A DNA stretch of 64,000 bases from contig NZ_SJPP01000004.1 in assembly GCF_007860075.1 (NCBI RefSeq), positions 62,001 to 126,000 on the forward strand. Direction: 5' to 3'. The stretch is from Symmachiella macrocystis (lineage in GTDB: Bacteria; Planctomycetota; Planctomycetia; Planctomycetales; Planctomycetaceae). Made by a program: the position numbers and the translations under genes. Within the stretch, counting starts at the first letter, position 1. Each line of letters starts with the position of its first letter. A model generated the notes under the pieces. It saw only the letters and a program-made list of their open reading frames with translations. It had not been told where the DNA came from and did no database searches. Positions 28,971-39,598 of the stretch are shown here, piece after piece.

Positions 28971-30239
28971 ATGTTGATACTTCTGCTTAACGCTGGATCC
29001 AGCAGTTTGAAGGCGACTGTTATGGAAACCACGCAGCACCGTGTGGTGGCCACCGGGCATGCTGACTGGGCAGGAACTTCGACCCAGTATCAATACATCG
29101 GGCCGGATCAAAACAAACACGCAGAACGGGTTAGCTGGAAAGGGCACGCGGAAGCCGTCCGTCGCTTTATTACCGATCTATTGAAACAGAAACCACCGGC
29201 ACTGACAGATCTTTCCCATCTGGCAGCTGTCGGGCATCGTGTCGTCCACGGCGGAGACTATACAACCGCAATCCAAATCACACCGGATGTTCGCTCTCGC
29301 ATCGAACAACTGCGTACACTGGCGCCGCTGCACAATCCACCCAGTTTAGAAACACTGGCTGCCGCTGAAGCTGAGTTACCGAATCTTCCCCACATCGCCA
29401 CGTTCGATACGGCGTTTCATTCCACGTTACCGCCCAAAGCCTATACCTATCCGATTCCGATGAAGTGGACACGCGACTGGGGGATCCGTCGGTTCGGATT
29501 TCATGGGCTTAGCCATGCTTATTGCAGCAATCAAGCCACAAATATGCTCGACCGTCCGCGCGACGAACTGCGCCTCGTAATCTGCCATCTGGGGCACGGA
29601 TGTTCTGCAGCAGCAGTTCAGGGCGGTCGCTGTCTCGATACCACAATGGGCTTTACACCACTCGACGGTTTGATGATGGCCACCCGTAGCGGTTCGATTG
29701 ACCCGGGAATCCTAGAGTATGTTCAAAATAATCACGGGTTGTCCGCCGAACAAGTCGGGCACTCGCTGAACCATGATTCCGGGCTATTGGGGGTGTCCGA
29801 AATCTCGGGCGATCTACGACAATTGGAAGAAGCAGCTAATGATGGGCACGAACTGGCTCAATTGGCAATTGGCATCTATGTGCATCGCATACGTCAAGCA
29901 ATCGGAGCTTTGACAGTCACGCTAGGGGGAATTGATGCGCTGATCTTTACGGCAGGGGTTGGCGAAAACTCATCAGGAATTCGCAGATTGATTTGTTCCG
30001 ACCTCGAATGTTTGGGGTTGGAGTTGGATACCGAGGCCAACACTGCGTGTCAGCCAGATGCCGACATCGCCACAAAAAGTTCGCGCGGCCGAATACTGGT
30101 CATAGCCACCCGCGAAGATTTGACCATGGTGCGCGAGATACAAGCGATCATTGATCTGTCATCACAAGGACCGGGTGGAGTTCCCCAGGTAACTGTTAGT
30201 AAGTCAAATGACAAGTTACCTGGTATAAGCAATAGTTGA
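28971..30239 (+). CDS. ackA: Acetate kinase
   Basis: Interconverts acetyl phosphate + ADP and acetate + ATP. The 422 residues start at LILLLNAGSSSLK, the family's first strand; an upstream TTG (28965) is less likely. Other signatures are GHRVVHGG, the active-site region FDTAFHSTLPPKAYTYPIP, FHGLSHAY, ICHLGHGCSAAAV, the nucleotide-binding GIDALIFTAGVGENS and a late GRILVIATREDLTM. It closes the phosphoketolase cluster, so the expected flow is sugar phosphate to acetyl phosphate to acetate with ATP gain. No phosphotransacetylase gene is seen nearby. The C-terminal ~25 residues are an unconserved tail. Confidence 0.95.
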   Translation: MLILLLNAGSSSLKATVMETTQHRVVATGHADWAGTSTQYQYIGPDQNKHAERVSWKGHAEAVRRFITDLLKQKPPALTDLSHLAAVGHRVVHGGDYTTAIQITPDVRSRIEQLRTLAPLHNPPSLETLAAAEAELPNLPHIATFDTAFHSTLPPKAYTYPIPMKWTRDWGIRRFGFHGLSHAYCSNQATNMLDRPRDELRLVICHLGHGCSAAAVQGGRCLDTTMGFTPLDGLMMATRSGSIDPGILEYVQNNHGLSAEQVGHSLNHDSGLLGVSEISGDLRQLEEAANDGHELAQLAIGIYVHRIRQAIGALTVTLGGIDALIFTAGVGENSSGIRRLICSDLECLGLELDTEANTACQPDADIATKSSRGRILVIATREDLTMVREIQAIIDLSSQGPGGVPQVTVSKSNDKLPGISNS

Positions 30240-30282
30240 TCAATTCAAGTTATGTCGACACTATCTTCAATAAATATGAACT

Positions 30283-30798
30283 ATGAATATTTTTGCATCA
30301 GACACTGTCATTGTGTTCAACGAAAGCATTTCGTCTAGAGTTTCCGTCGAGGGTTCATGGCCCGTCGCGAAGGCGACAATAACAACAGTATTCACTACCT
30401 TTGTTGCCGTGTCGGTGTTGGTTACTTTGCTGGGTTTTAGCCGTTGGAGTGATCTACGCGGAATAGCCCTTGTTAGCGAAATTTGCTCCCTTGGCCCACC
30501 ATTTGGTGGAGTAATTGCATTCGCGTCGATATTGCAGATACTGTTTGGGCGTAGTCTATGGGTGAAAAAGGGTGAGTTTGTGTGTATCGCCCGTACTGGA
30601 ATCATTAGGCCTCGATGGCGCTATCCCGAGGTAGTGCAAGTCAGTATTCATGAACGTCCAACTGGCTGGATTACAATGTCGCTCACAATTCATCGTGAAC
30701 ATGAAGTATCAGTATTTAAGTTCTATACTCGGGCAGACAAAGGATTGTCTGAGAAAATGAAAGATGCATTTGGAGATAAACTCGTTATGGAATACTGA
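30283..30798 (+). CDS. Small membrane protein, unknown
   Basis: The 171 residues are not recognised. Two hydrophobic segments are visible (about 31-52, TTVFTTFVAVSVLVTLLGF, and 72-90, GGVIAFASILQILFG). The C-terminal ~75 residues form a beta-rich domain with a pleckstrin-like alternating pattern (FVCIARTGIIRPRWRYPEV...), similar in layout to small bacterial PH-type membrane proteins, though this is only a resemblance. It sits 43 bases after ackA on the same strand but has no obvious metabolic tie. Base composition looks more AT-rich than in the neighbours. Confidence 0.55.
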   Translation: MNIFASDTVIVFNESISSRVSVEGSWPVAKATITTVFTTFVAVSVLVTLLGFSRWSDLRGIALVSEICSLGPPFGGVIAFASILQILFGRSLWVKKGEFVCIARTGIIRPRWRYPEVVQVSIHERPTGWITMSLTIHREHEVSVFKFYTRADKGLSEKMKDAFGDKLVMEY

Positions 30799-31221
30799 AA
30801 ATTTCTATATGAGAGTTGTTGCCGCACGGTCCATAAATAGTGACGGATGTAAGTTGAACGTCCAACTGAATGACATAAGAAATATCCGCGGGTGCCCTCA
30901 AAAGATTCATTCAAAACGGCGCAGCCGCAGGAGAGGTTTGCAAACTGCCAGCAACGTTACGGCAAGACCACCCACCGACATCGTCGGTCCTGAGAAAATC
31001 GACCTTCAGACAACGAGCCACTGGCCCCAGTTGTGACGTCCTGTGAGATGGAATGTGAATTTAGTCGGTCCAGAGGTTCATTTTTCTCACAGAATCGCAC
31101 GTAAGACGTCCCCCCTAACCGCCCCCCAAACAACCAGCCCGCTCACGATCCTCCCCAACAGCCCACGACAACCCCCGCACCATCCTCGATGCGACAGCGG
31201 CGTTCGTGCAGCACTACTGGA
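30799..31221. other. Intergenic with a C-rich stretch
   Basis: A gap of 423 bases. Around 31107-31190 the plus strand is strikingly C-rich, with runs of C separated by short A-containing words, and no open structure or motif. No gene or RNA is recognised. Confidence 0.35.
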
Positions 31222-31755
31222 ATGCCACAAATTCACGAATACTATCAGAATCCTAATGAAACAATCCGCGCCTGCAAGGGTGACATAAAAGCAACTGCAG
31301 AGCACTATCATATTCCACCCGACTTACTGGCGGCTGTTCTCTTGGCGGAGCTGGATGACTATGACGTAATCGATCTGCTTGGGGATGATTGGACGCTCTG
31401 GGGGACGGAAGAGCATAGTATCGGCATTACTCCATTGCGAATTGACAACGTGAGGAATTGGGCTATCTGGTTGCCCGAGTTTGGGTGGGGAGAAGGCGAT
31501 GATCCTGCAAAGAACATTCGCTCAGCACTCGAAGATGACAAAACAGCCATTCTACTACTGGCTCAGGCGATTCAATTTCGATTCCCGTCGAAGAAAATTT
31601 GCATGTGCCCTCTTGACCAGCCGTCGAGAAAAGACGAAACTGAATGGGGACACTATCAGGATCCAACGTTTCGCTTGGCGAAACATCGTCGCATAGCGAG
31701 GACGATTACCGGTGGAATTGATTGGCGTGTTCTCACACGACGGACGAAATACTAA
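31222..31755 (+). CDS. Hypothetical protein, faint lysozyme-like pattern
   Basis: A protein of 177 residues, starting at the ATG preceding PQIHEYYQNP (an upstream ATG at 31189 lies in the C-rich tract and is less likely). The segment HYHIPPDLLAAVLLAELDDYD followed 30 residues later by SIGITPLRIDN recalls lysozyme-like transglycosylases, in which a Glu after the first helix is catalytic. The overall match is too weak to name a function. There is no signal peptide, so an extracellular muramidase would need another export route. It is convergent with the efflux operon. Confidence 0.4.
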   Translation: MPQIHEYYQNPNETIRACKGDIKATAEHYHIPPDLLAAVLLAELDDYDVIDLLGDDWTLWGTEEHSIGITPLRIDNVRNWAIWLPEFGWGEGDDPAKNIRSALEDDKTAILLLAQAIQFRFPSKKICMCPLDQPSRKDETEWGHYQDPTFRLAKHRRIARTITGGIDWRVLTRRTKY

Positions 31756-31892
31756 GTTTTAGTATTTTGTCAAGTCAAACCTGCCTGGCCGAGCAGCAGA
31801 AAATAGCTGACGGGATGACCGATGTGACGCAGCGCGGTTTTAAGAAGCGATGCCTGATCGCGCTGCTGCTTATGCTAAGCTTCAGTCGCCCT

Positions 31893-33416
31893 CTACAGCG
31901 ATTGGCCCAGCAGCAATTCCACTGGCATGCCGGTCGCACCGACAAGCAGCGCCGCTGACTGGGCAAGTTCATTCAGCTGATCGAGCAGGGCGCGTTGGTT
32001 CTGAAGCATACTGGTGCGGGCTTGGATCACACGCACGACGTCGACTTCGCCCTCGGCTAATTGTTGTTCCAGGCTTTGCAATTCGCGCGGTAACTCCGAG
32101 ACGGCTTCGTTATTCCCACGGTGAAACTCAACATAGGCAAGTTTGTAACGCTCGTATGCGGCTTGCCCCTCTAATTCCGCCCGTAACAGCGCTTGCCGCC
32201 AGATTGTATTTTGTTGGCTCAGTTCGGCAGCACGCTGCGTTTCCAGCGGTTTGCCCGAATTGATGATGGGCAGATTCATTTCAGCGCGGAACCCGAGTCG
32301 TGTCATGCCATCTGGATCTCCCTGATAATAGGGACCGAGTTGCAGGTCCGGCACACGGTCAGCGGATGCCAATCGCAGATTGGCGCGGGCCATATCGATG
32401 TTCGCATGCGCTGCCAGGACATCGGGGCGGTTTGCAGCCCAACTCGCGACCCAGGCTGCGTCGCGGGCCGTCGAATCCCTGTCGATTCCCTGATCGGTCT
32501 CTGCAGGCACCAATGCTTCTCCGGCAGGAAGTTGCCAGTCAATCTGTTGCAAATCACCGTCGAAGTTGAGAGGGGCATACGGCGGAAACCCAAGTTGTCG
32601 CCGAAGATCTCTGAGGGCCGTCTGGTGATTTGCTCTTGCTAACTGCAGTTGCCGTCTGGAGGAATTGGTATCGATACGAATCGTTGCCACATCAGCAGCG
32701 GCAACGCTGCCCGCTTCGAACCGTTTCTGGAGTGTCTTCAGCAATCGTTCGTTATTCGTGTGGTTGGCCTCGGCTATTAGGAGCAAACCGTTTTGGTACA
32801 AAGCTGTGAAGTAGAGCTGAGCGGTAAGCGAAGACGTTTGCAATTCGGCTTGATGAATGTTCCAGCGAATACCGTTTAATGAGGAGAACGCCGCGTCTTC
32901 GCGATGTCCTTGCTGACCGGCCAACTGGAAACGCTGCATCATCAACATGTAATGATACGTGGACCTTGGATTAACATTGTCCAAGTGCTGATAGGGTGTC
33001 GCCTGAACCTGCACGAAGGGGTTAAAAGGGTATGTTTGAGCGACACCCAAGGTCGCGACTCCTACCCGTTCCGTAGCGCGCAAGGCCACCAAGTCAGGAT
33101 TGTTCGCCAGGGCCAGCGAGATGGTACCGCTCAGGGAGAGCGAATCAGCCGGCTCCGGTTCTATGGGAATTGAATCGATCGCCTGCGGAACGCCAGAATC
33201 GTCAATCGCGATCGATTCTAACGATGTCTGTTGCACAACGGGGGACGACTGATCCAGTGACGAGGGAGTGCCTGTCTCCGCGACGGTCGTTGTCCCCGGG
33301 GGCGCTGCCTGACTCGCATCGGTGGTGCTAGCGGATTGATACGCACCATTAGTGCGGCATCCGCAGCAGACCAACGCCATCAGACAGAATGAGAGAAAAA
33401 ATCGAAGATTGGCCAT
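31893..33416 (-). CDS. Outer-membrane efflux factor (TolC/CusC-like lipoprotein)
   Basis: The 507 residues begin with a lipoprotein signal (hydrophobic 5-18, cysteines CCGCR). The rest is the duplicated helical barrel of outer-membrane efflux proteins (SLSGTISLALANNPDLVAL near residue 95, ANLRLASADRVPDLQLGPYYQ, and a C-terminal ELPRELQSLEQQLAEGEVDVVRV). It would form the trimeric exit duct for the RND pump encoded just upstream. It is the last gene of the operon: regulator, sensor, adaptor, pump, duct. The 211-base gap before it carries a perfect short inverted repeat. Confidence 0.88.
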   Translation of the reverse strand: MANLRFFLSFCLMALVCCGCRTNGAYQSASTTDASQAAPPGTTTVAETGTPSSLDQSSPVVQQTSLESIAIDDSGVPQAIDSIPIEPEPADSLSLSGTISLALANNPDLVALRATERVGVATLGVAQTYPFNPFVQVQATPYQHLDNVNPRSTYHYMLMMQRFQLAGQQGHREDAAFSSLNGIRWNIHQAELQTSSLTAQLYFTALYQNGLLLIAEANHTNNERLLKTLQKRFEAGSVAAADVATIRIDTNSSRRQLQLARANHQTALRDLRRQLGFPPYAPLNFDGDLQQIDWQLPAGEALVPAETDQGIDRDSTARDAAWVASWAANRPDVLAAHANIDMARANLRLASADRVPDLQLGPYYQGDPDGMTRLGFRAEMNLPIINSGKPLETQRAAELSQQNTIWRQALLRAELEGQAAYERYKLAYVEFHRGNNEAVSELPRELQSLEQQLAEGEVDVVRVIQARTSMLQNQRALLDQLNELAQSAALLVGATGMPVELLLGQSL

Positions 33417-33578
33417 CCTGGCCTTTCACTGGCAACAAAACTGACTGCCGGAAAACACGCTCCGTCTTTCCCAATCCAATCGGGGGCCTAACGAATGTTT
33501 TCGTCACATCGCGCCCCAGTGAACCAGCGCCATCCATCTCAATAACAAAGAGTTAATCTTAACCTGTCCCGAAACTGC

Positions 33579-33598
33579 CAGTTTTGGTCTCAAAACTG
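33579..33598. repeat. Perfect 8-base inverted repeat between pump and duct genes
   Basis: CAGTTTTG, four loop bases, then CAAAACTG. A third related half-site (AAACTG, 33572-33577) lies just before. This could be an mRNA hairpin adjusting expression of the downstream outer-membrane gene, or a protein-binding site. Confidence 0.5.
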
Positions 33599-33627
33599 TT
33601 GGGGCGGGTGTTTTAGGCAGAAACCCG

Positions 33628-36600
33628 TTACACCGCCGCCGGGTATTCCCTGCCATTGGGTTGATCATCGTCGCTATCTGTAACCGCATGCCGTCCCCAC
33701 AACAGGTACAGCGGGGGGAGCAAGAAGAGGTTGAGAATTGTGGAGGTGACCAAACCGCCGACGATGACGACCGCCAGTGGGTATTCGATTTCGTGCCCGG
33801 GTTTGTTTCCGTAAATCACAAGCGGCAACAGCGCCAGTGCGGTCGTTAACACGGTCATCAGAATCGGGGCAAGTCGTTCTTCCGCCCCCCGCACAACGAG
33901 ATCGCGACCAAATGGTAATCCTTCGACAACTTGTAGGTGCCGATAATGGCTGACGAGCATGATGCCGTTGCGGGCGGCGATTCCCAGCACGGTGACAAAG
34001 CCAACCAGCGAGCCGAGCGACAACACGCCACCCCCCAGCCACACGGCGACTACGCCGCCGATGAGTGCGAACGGAATCGTTAGGCAGACCATTAAGGTTA
34101 GGCGGACCGACTGAAAATCGATGTAGAGAATCAACAAGATCCCCAGCAGTGCCAACGCGCCTAGCGCCAGTAGTCGGCGTTGGGACTCTTGGAGGGCGGC
34201 GTATTCGCCCAAGAATTCTGGATGGTAACCGCGGGGAAAGGGCATCGCTCCGACGGCCGCTTCGATGTCCTGCGCCACCGAGGCCAAATCACGGCCTTTG
34301 GCATCGCAGGTGACATCGATGCGCCGCGAGCCGCCTTCGCGTTTCACTTCGTTGGGTGCTGGAACAATGCTGATTTCGGCGACGTCCTTCAACGGCACTT
34401 GTCCCCCTAGAGTGGTATCGATCCGTAATTCGTGCAGCGCCATCAGGTCGGTGCGGCTTGAACGATCACCCCAGACGACGACATCCATTTTGATTTGGTT
34501 CTCGTAGACTTCGCCAACCTTGGTCCCCCGCAAAAGTGTGGTCACCGCCCGGCGGACTTGGCCGGGAGTGAGTCCAAAGCGTTCGGCGGCCAGCGGTTTT
34601 AGACGCACGTCAACTTGCGGAACGAGTACTTGTGGCTCGACCTTAAGATTGTCCACGCCTTCGATTTTTTCGATCACAGCGCCAACGGCATGCGCCTGGT
34701 CGCGCAGCGACTGCAATTCCGGCCCGTAGATCCGTACGACGATGCTCGAACTGGCGCCGGTCAGGACCTCCTTAACGCGCTCGCGCAAGTAGGTGAGTAC
34801 GTCACGGTACAACCCCGGATAACCATCGACCGCTGCCTGGATTTTGTCGAGCGTGGCATCGTAGTCGACCGTCTCGTCGATGCTGATCCATAGCTCGGTA
34901 AAGTTCGGCCCCACGACTTCGTCGGCGACTTCTGCACGGCCGATGTGACTGCCAAAATTACGGACCCCGGGAATCGCCCGCAGTTCACGACTGGCTTGCA
35001 CGGTGATGCGGTCCATTGCCTCAATCGACGTCCCAGGCTTTTCGACAAAGTGCATCAGAAAGTCGGTCTCCTGGAAATTTGGCAAAAATTCCTGACCCAG
35101 GTTGCGGACCAGCATGAACGTGGCGGCAAAAGAAATTGCCAGAAAGGCAATGGCCGACTTGGGACGCACGGCAAACCAGGGGAGCACCGCTCGGTAAGGA
35201 ATTTTCAACCAGCGCGTAAGCGGCGGCTCGTGATCGGAACTATGCCCCCGCGTTAAAATCAGCAGTGACATTGCCGGAGCGACGGTCATCGCCACCACCA
35301 GGGAAGCGAGAATCGCCAATACGTATCCAATTGCCAACGGTCGGAAAAACGCGCCGGGTAATCCTTCTAAAAAGAAGACTGGCAAAAAAACAAACACGAT
35401 GATCGCCGTCGCATAGACAACGGCGCTACGGATTTCCAGCGACGCTTCCAGAACCACTCGAAACGACGAACGGGGATGTTCCGCCGTCCGGTTGAGGCGC
35501 AAACGACGGACGATGTTTTCCACATCGATGACCGCATCGTCGACGACTTCACCCAGCGCGATCACCAAACCCGCGATGATCATAGTGTTGATCGTCATGC
35601 CCCACCAATAGATCAGCAACACTGCCGTCATCAGCGACAGTGGAATCGCTGTCAGGCTGATGATCGCTGTCCGCCAGTCAAACAAGAAACTGACCAGCAC
35701 GACCACGACCAACACGCATCCCAACAATAGCGCGTGTGTTAAGTTGTCGATCGAGCGTTCAATAAACGTGGCTGGGCGGAAGATGGTGGAGTCGATCTCT
35801 ACGTCCTTCAGTCCCGGTCGGAGCAGGTCCAATGCCTGCTCCACTTCGTGAGTGACTGCCAGCATATTGGCGGCCGGTTGTTTTTCGACGATGAGCAATA
35901 GGCCCGGTTGATCGTTGATAATTGCATCGCCAATGGGTGGCGGCGAGCCGATTTGCACTTCGGCAACGTCCCCCAGTCGCATTGGCGCACCGCCGGTGAA
36001 TGCAACGACCGTTTGAGCCAAAGCTTCGGGACTTTTGACGGGTGGGAGTTGCCGGACGGCCATCCGTTGGTTCGGAGTGTCGACAAATCCACCAGCGTCC
36101 AATACGACCGCGTCGCCGGCGGAACGCAGTACCGCATCCAGCGAAACCTGGTGCGCCCGCAGGCGATCCATATCGACCAACACTTGAAACTGTTTGTCCC
36201 GTTGGCCCCACACGGCCACGTTGGCCACTCCCGGAATGGCCATCAGCCGGGGGCGAATGGTCCAGACGGCTAACTCCGAGAGGTCTTGCTGAGAAAGCTT
36301 GTCGGACCACATGCCGATCTTCATCATCCGGCTCAGCGACGACAACGGTTGCAGGATCACCGGAGGCCGTGCAACCGTCGGCAGCCGCGGCGTTTCGACA
36401 GCTAGTCGTTCTTGGACCAATTGCCGTGTTCGATCGAGATCGGAATTTTCCCCCAGCAGCATGCGAATCGAAGACAACCCGAGGACCGATTTGGAACGTA
36501 GCGTTTCCAGCCCGGGCGTACCAACGAGTGCATTTTCCAGCGGAAACGTGATTAGGTTTTCGACTTCCTCGGCCGATAGGCCGGGCGCTTCGGTTTGGAT

Positions 36601-36741
36601 TTCCACGTAGGGCGGCGCGAATTCAGGGAACACGTCGAGCGGCATCGCGGGAATCGTGCGTAGTCCTCCCACGATCAGCAACACGGCAGCGGCGACAACC
36701 GCTACGCGCAACCGCAGGGACATTTCAACAAGCCACCTCAT
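33628..36741 (-). CDS. Heavy-metal-type RND efflux pump (CusA/CzcA family)
   Basis: The 1037-residue inner-membrane proton antiporter of a tripartite efflux system. Twelve hydrophobic helices with two large periplasmic loops are readable. The proton-relay helix reads [15 protein letters not shown], with the Asp/Glu pattern of heavy-metal RND proteins, and the second half has [17 protein letters not shown]. The metal (Cu/Ag versus Zn/Co/Cd) cannot be decided. I chose the ATG at 36741 because GGAG lies six bases upstream; a TTG at 36753 would add four residues. Adaptor and duct genes flank it on the same strand. Confidence 0.93.
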   Translation of the reverse strand: MRWLVEMSLRLRVAVVAAAVLLIVGGLRTIPAMPLDVFPEFAPPYVEIQTEAPGLSAEEVENLITFPLENALVGTPGLETLRSKSVLGLSSIRMLLGENSDLDRTRQLVQERLAVETPRLPTVARPPVILQPLSSLSRMMKIGMWSDKLSQQDLSELAVWTIRPRLMAIPGVANVAVWGQRDKQFQVLVDMDRLRAHQVSLDAVLRSAGDAVVLDAGGFVDTPNQRMAVRQLPPVKSPEALAQTVVAFTGGAPMRLGDVAEVQIGSPPPIGDAIINDQPGLLLIVEKQPAANMLAVTHEVEQALDLLRPGLKDVEIDSTIFRPATFIERSIDNLTHALLLGCVLVVVVLVSFLFDWRTAIISLTAIPLSLMTAVLLIYWWGMTINTMIIAGLVIALGEVVDDAVIDVENIVRRLRLNRTAEHPRSSFRVVLEASLEIRSAVVYATAIIVFVFLPVFFLEGLPGAFFRPLAIGYVLAILASLVVAMTVAPAMSLLILTRGHSSDHEPPLTRWLKIPYRAVLPWFAVRPKSAIAFLAISFAATFMLVRNLGQEFLPNFQETDFLMHFVEKPGTSIEAMDRITVQASRELRAIPGVRNFGSHIGRAEVADEVVGPNFTELWISIDETVDYDATLDKIQAAVDGYPGLYRDVLTYLRERVKEVLTGASSSIVVRIYGPELQSLRDQAHAVGAVIEKIEGVDNLKVEPQVLVPQVDVRLKPLAAERFGLTPGQVRRAVTTLLRGTKVGEVYENQIKMDVVVWGDRSSRTDLMALHELRIDTTLGGQVPLKDVAEISIVPAPNEVKREGGSRRIDVTCDAKGRDLASVAQDIEAAVGAMPFPRGYHPEFLGEYAALQESQRRLLALGALALLGILLILYIDFQSVRLTLMVCLTIPFALIGGVVAVWLGGGVLSLGSLVGFVTVLGIAARNGIMLVSHYRHLQVVEGLPFGRDLVVRGAEERLAPILMTVLTTALALLPLVIYGNKPGHEIEYPLAVVIVGGLVTSTILNLFLLPPLYLLWGRHAVTDSDDDQPNGREYPAAV

Positions 36742-36807
36742 CGTATTCTCCAACCGTTCCGAGCGGATTTTCGTATCGCATGACTTCGGGCAGTGTCGAC
36801 CGCAAAA

Positions 36808-38103
36808 TTATTTTGCAAAACCAAACTCTGTCCCCATAAGTTCTGCCGCTCCGGCAGTGACGACCTGTGCACCAACGGCCGGTCCCCGTAACAGTGCCGC
36901 CCTGCCCTCTTCCACCCAACCGACTTCGACGCGGCGGCGTACAAATTTGAGCGGCTCGACTTGTTCGTAAACCCACTGTCCGCCGTAAATATCGTGGATC
37001 ACAGCCGACCAGGGGACGGTTTTCGTCTCCGCTTCGCCAATGATCGGAAGATGCGCCGCCACGCGTTGGCCTGGGCGAAAATGGTGGTTGTCGTTGGCAA
37101 CTTCGTAGTACAAATCAACGGCCGCCGAAAGCGGGGTCGCCGTGGGGGGTGCGGCAATCGGTTGGGCAATTGTGTCTTGTTCCGAATGGACGCCGTCCAG
37201 TAGAGTGAGCCGCGCGGGTTGGGAGGTGCTCAACTCGTCCAATTCGCCGACATACAACGAAACCCGGATCCACATGACACGGTCGTTCATGATTTCAAAC
37301 AACGCCGCTCCGGCGGCAATCATTTGCCCAGTTTGAACAAGAGTGGAGCGGACAATCCCCTGTAGGGGCGAGTCAATCGGAATGGGTTGAAGCGTGCCCG
37401 CCTCCGCGTCTAAATTGATGTCGTCGACGAGTGCTTTTCGTGCTTGGGCGGCAGTGAAAGCTTCGCTCGCGGATTCAAATTGCGCCTGGGCATCGTCGAC
37501 CGCTTGTTTGGTTCCCACGCCGCTCTTGAATAATCGCTGAGCGCGTGCGAAGGCGATTTGTGTTGCCTCGGATTGGACCTTGGCTTGCTGCAACTGCCCA
37601 GTGGCATCGATTTGCGCTTGGGCGACAGCAAGTTTCGACTCGGCCACGCGAATCCGCTCAGAATGGGTTAACACAGAGAGTTCCGGCGTCAGCAACGGCA
37701 ATAACTCCAGCAATGGTTCGCCATCCCGCACTGATTGGCCGACCTCCGGGAATTCTCTACCAGGTGATTCGCGCAATGTTCCAGCCAGAGGGGCGGAAAC
37801 GATCACCGATGCATCCGTTGGTAAAACCACCTCGGCACCGTACGGTCGAGAACGGGGCATCGACCGCACCTCCAAGGTCGCAAACTCCAATGCCAGACGC
37901 TTAACTGCCTCGGGGCTGAGCTCGATGATGTTCAAATCCGACTCATGAACGGGATGCGTCGTTTTAGAATGCGCAATAGCCGGTGCCGATTTTGAAGGCG
38001 CCGCTTTGCTTGATTTCTGTTGCGTTTCAGTCCATAAGACGTACAGCAACGCGACAATCACGATGCTTGATGCGGCGATGAACAAGTTTTTGAGAATGGA
38101 CAT
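36808..38103 (-). CDS. RND efflux periplasmic adaptor (membrane fusion protein)
   Basis: A 431-residue adaptor of the CusB/CzcB type. It has an N-terminal membrane anchor (about 5-25, LFIAASSIVIVALLYVLW), a linker, a split lipoyl/barrel region (PRSRPYGAEVVLPTDASVIV...; later LQPIPIDSPLQGIVRSTLVQTGQMI), an alpha-helical hairpin (about 155-235) and C-terminal beta-barrel and membrane-proximal domains. No His- or Met-rich metal-binding tail is visible. It joins the pump to the outer-membrane duct. The gap to the pump gene is 66 bases, so the two are co-transcribed. Confidence 0.9.
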   Translation of the reverse strand: MSILKNLFIAASSIVIVALLYVLWTETQQKSSKAAPSKSAPAIAHSKTTHPVHESDLNIIELSPEAVKRLALEFATLEVRSMPRSRPYGAEVVLPTDASVIVSAPLAGTLRESPGREFPEVGQSVRDGEPLLELLPLLTPELSVLTHSERIRVAESKLAVAQAQIDATGQLQQAKVQSEATQIAFARAQRLFKSGVGTKQAVDDAQAQFESASEAFTAAQARKALVDDINLDAEAGTLQPIPIDSPLQGIVRSTLVQTGQMIAAGAALFEIMNDRVMWIRVSLYVGELDELSTSQPARLTLLDGVHSEQDTIAQPIAAPPTATPLSAAVDLYYEVANDNHHFRPGQRVAAHLPIIGEAETKTVPWSAVIHDIYGGQWVYEQVEPLKFVRRRVEVGWVEEGRAALLRGPAVGAQVVTAGAAELMGTEFGFAK

Positions 38104-38170
38104 AGTTATTTATCGATCAGGCTGCGGCACAATGCACGCGTATTGGCCACGTCGGAGGAAGTTAGAATTG

Positions 38171-39598
38171 TCATACGTTCAGCAAATTTGTTTGCGAGGA
38201 ACCGGTGTTTGGTGCGCTAGTGCTGAGTAGAATACGGATCATGACTGTAGTTCCTGATTCCAATTGGCTGTGCAGGTCGATTGTTCCGTCATGCGCCAAC
38301 ACGGCAGCCTTCGCGATAGAGAGGCCCAGCCCCGTTCCACCGCTATCAGTTTGGCGGGAGGGATCGACGCGATAAAACCGCTCGAAGATGTGCGGAACGT
38401 CTGATGCAGAGATCCCGATACCGTTGTCTTGGATTTCGACGACAGCTGCCTGTGCGGTGGTTTGCAGTCGAATCGTCACTTCGCCGCCAGGGAGGGTGTA
38501 TTTGATGGCGTTTTCCAAACAATTGAAGAACACCTGACTGAGGCGAATATCATCCCCATTCACCTCGCAAGTTGCGCCGCTTTCGCAGGCCAGCATTACA
38601 CCACGGTCATGTGCAAACGGTTGTAGTTGCTCAGCGACATCGCCCAGCAGCGCGTTGAGTTGCACCGATTCGTGAACGGATTGCGTGATTCCCGCGTCGT
38701 GCCGGCTGAGGTTGAGCAATTGATCCGCCAAGCGGCCCAGTCGCGTCGTTTCTTCGACAACCACTTCCAAAGTCTATGCATACTCTGCTGCCGTCCGCGG
38801 TGCACGAAGCGCGGATTCTGCTTCGGATCGCAGCGAAGCGATCGGTGTGCGGATTTCATGCGATGCATCGGCCGTAAAACGTCGAATCTCAGTGACAGCA
38901 CGTTCCAAACGATTGATGAGAGAATTGAGGGCGGCCGCTAATTGTCCAATTTCGTCATGTGGATTTTCGACAGCGATCCGTCGATCTAGAGAAGTAATAT
39001 TGATCGAATTCGCAACTTCCACCACGTGTTGCACGGACCGTAAAGCACGTCCGGCCAAGAAATAGCCGCTCGCCAATGCCAAGGCGACTCCCAACGGAAA
39101 GAGGCCAGCCATCGCAAACTTCAAGGTATTCAAATCCGCATAAATCGGCTTCAACGACCGCATGACGCGCACTTGCAATGCTCCAAACGCACTCTGCATG
39201 CTGGCTGCCGCAACCCGATGGGGCTCGCTGTCGTCGAATTCAATCGTCGCAATGTTGATCTCCGCCGGTGTTCCCGCCACCGACGGAGTCTCGCTCCCGG
39301 TCCCGGGTGATTGCGAACTAGCGAAAACTATTCCTCCGTCCCCATCCACGACAAGGAATTCGTAAAAGTCATGCTGCGAAAACCGCGCTTCGGCCTGGGA
39401 CTTGAAGGCCTCGGCGGATGGGGCCAAGCCAATTTCCAAGCCGATTTCCTTAACCTCCTCGCGCAGGCCCGCGTCGGTGCGGACCAGGATTTGCTGTCGC
39501 ATCAACAACAGCAGCGCCAGGCAGAAGCTGCACAAAATGACGCCCAGCGCGATGCTGTACCACAGGGTCATCCGCCAGCGAATCGATAGATGTTTCAC
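38171..39598 (-). pseudogene. Metal-sensor histidine kinase interrupted by an in-frame amber codon
   Basis: The first part (39598-38777, 274 residues) has two membrane helices flanking a periplasmic sensor, a HAMP domain (GYFLAGRALRSVQHVVEVAN...) and the phosphoacceptor SHEIRTPIASLRSE. It ends at TAG (38776-38774). The same frame continues directly (TLEVVVEETTRLGRLADQLL) into the ATPase domain with N-box FFNCLENAIKYT, DNGIGI and GGTGLGLSIA. No shift is needed: one base change, most simply CAG to TAG, splits a CusS-like kinase between its dimerisation/phosphoacceptor and ATPase parts. It may be a true nonsense mutation, a suppressed codon or a sequence error. The ATG overlaps the response-regulator stop by four bases. 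Confidence 0.85.

Noticed and set aside
32193-36610. Long plus-strand frames inside the efflux operon (for example 32193-32642, 36042-36551)
   Set aside because: They are antisense shadows of the well-supported TolC-like and RND pump genes.
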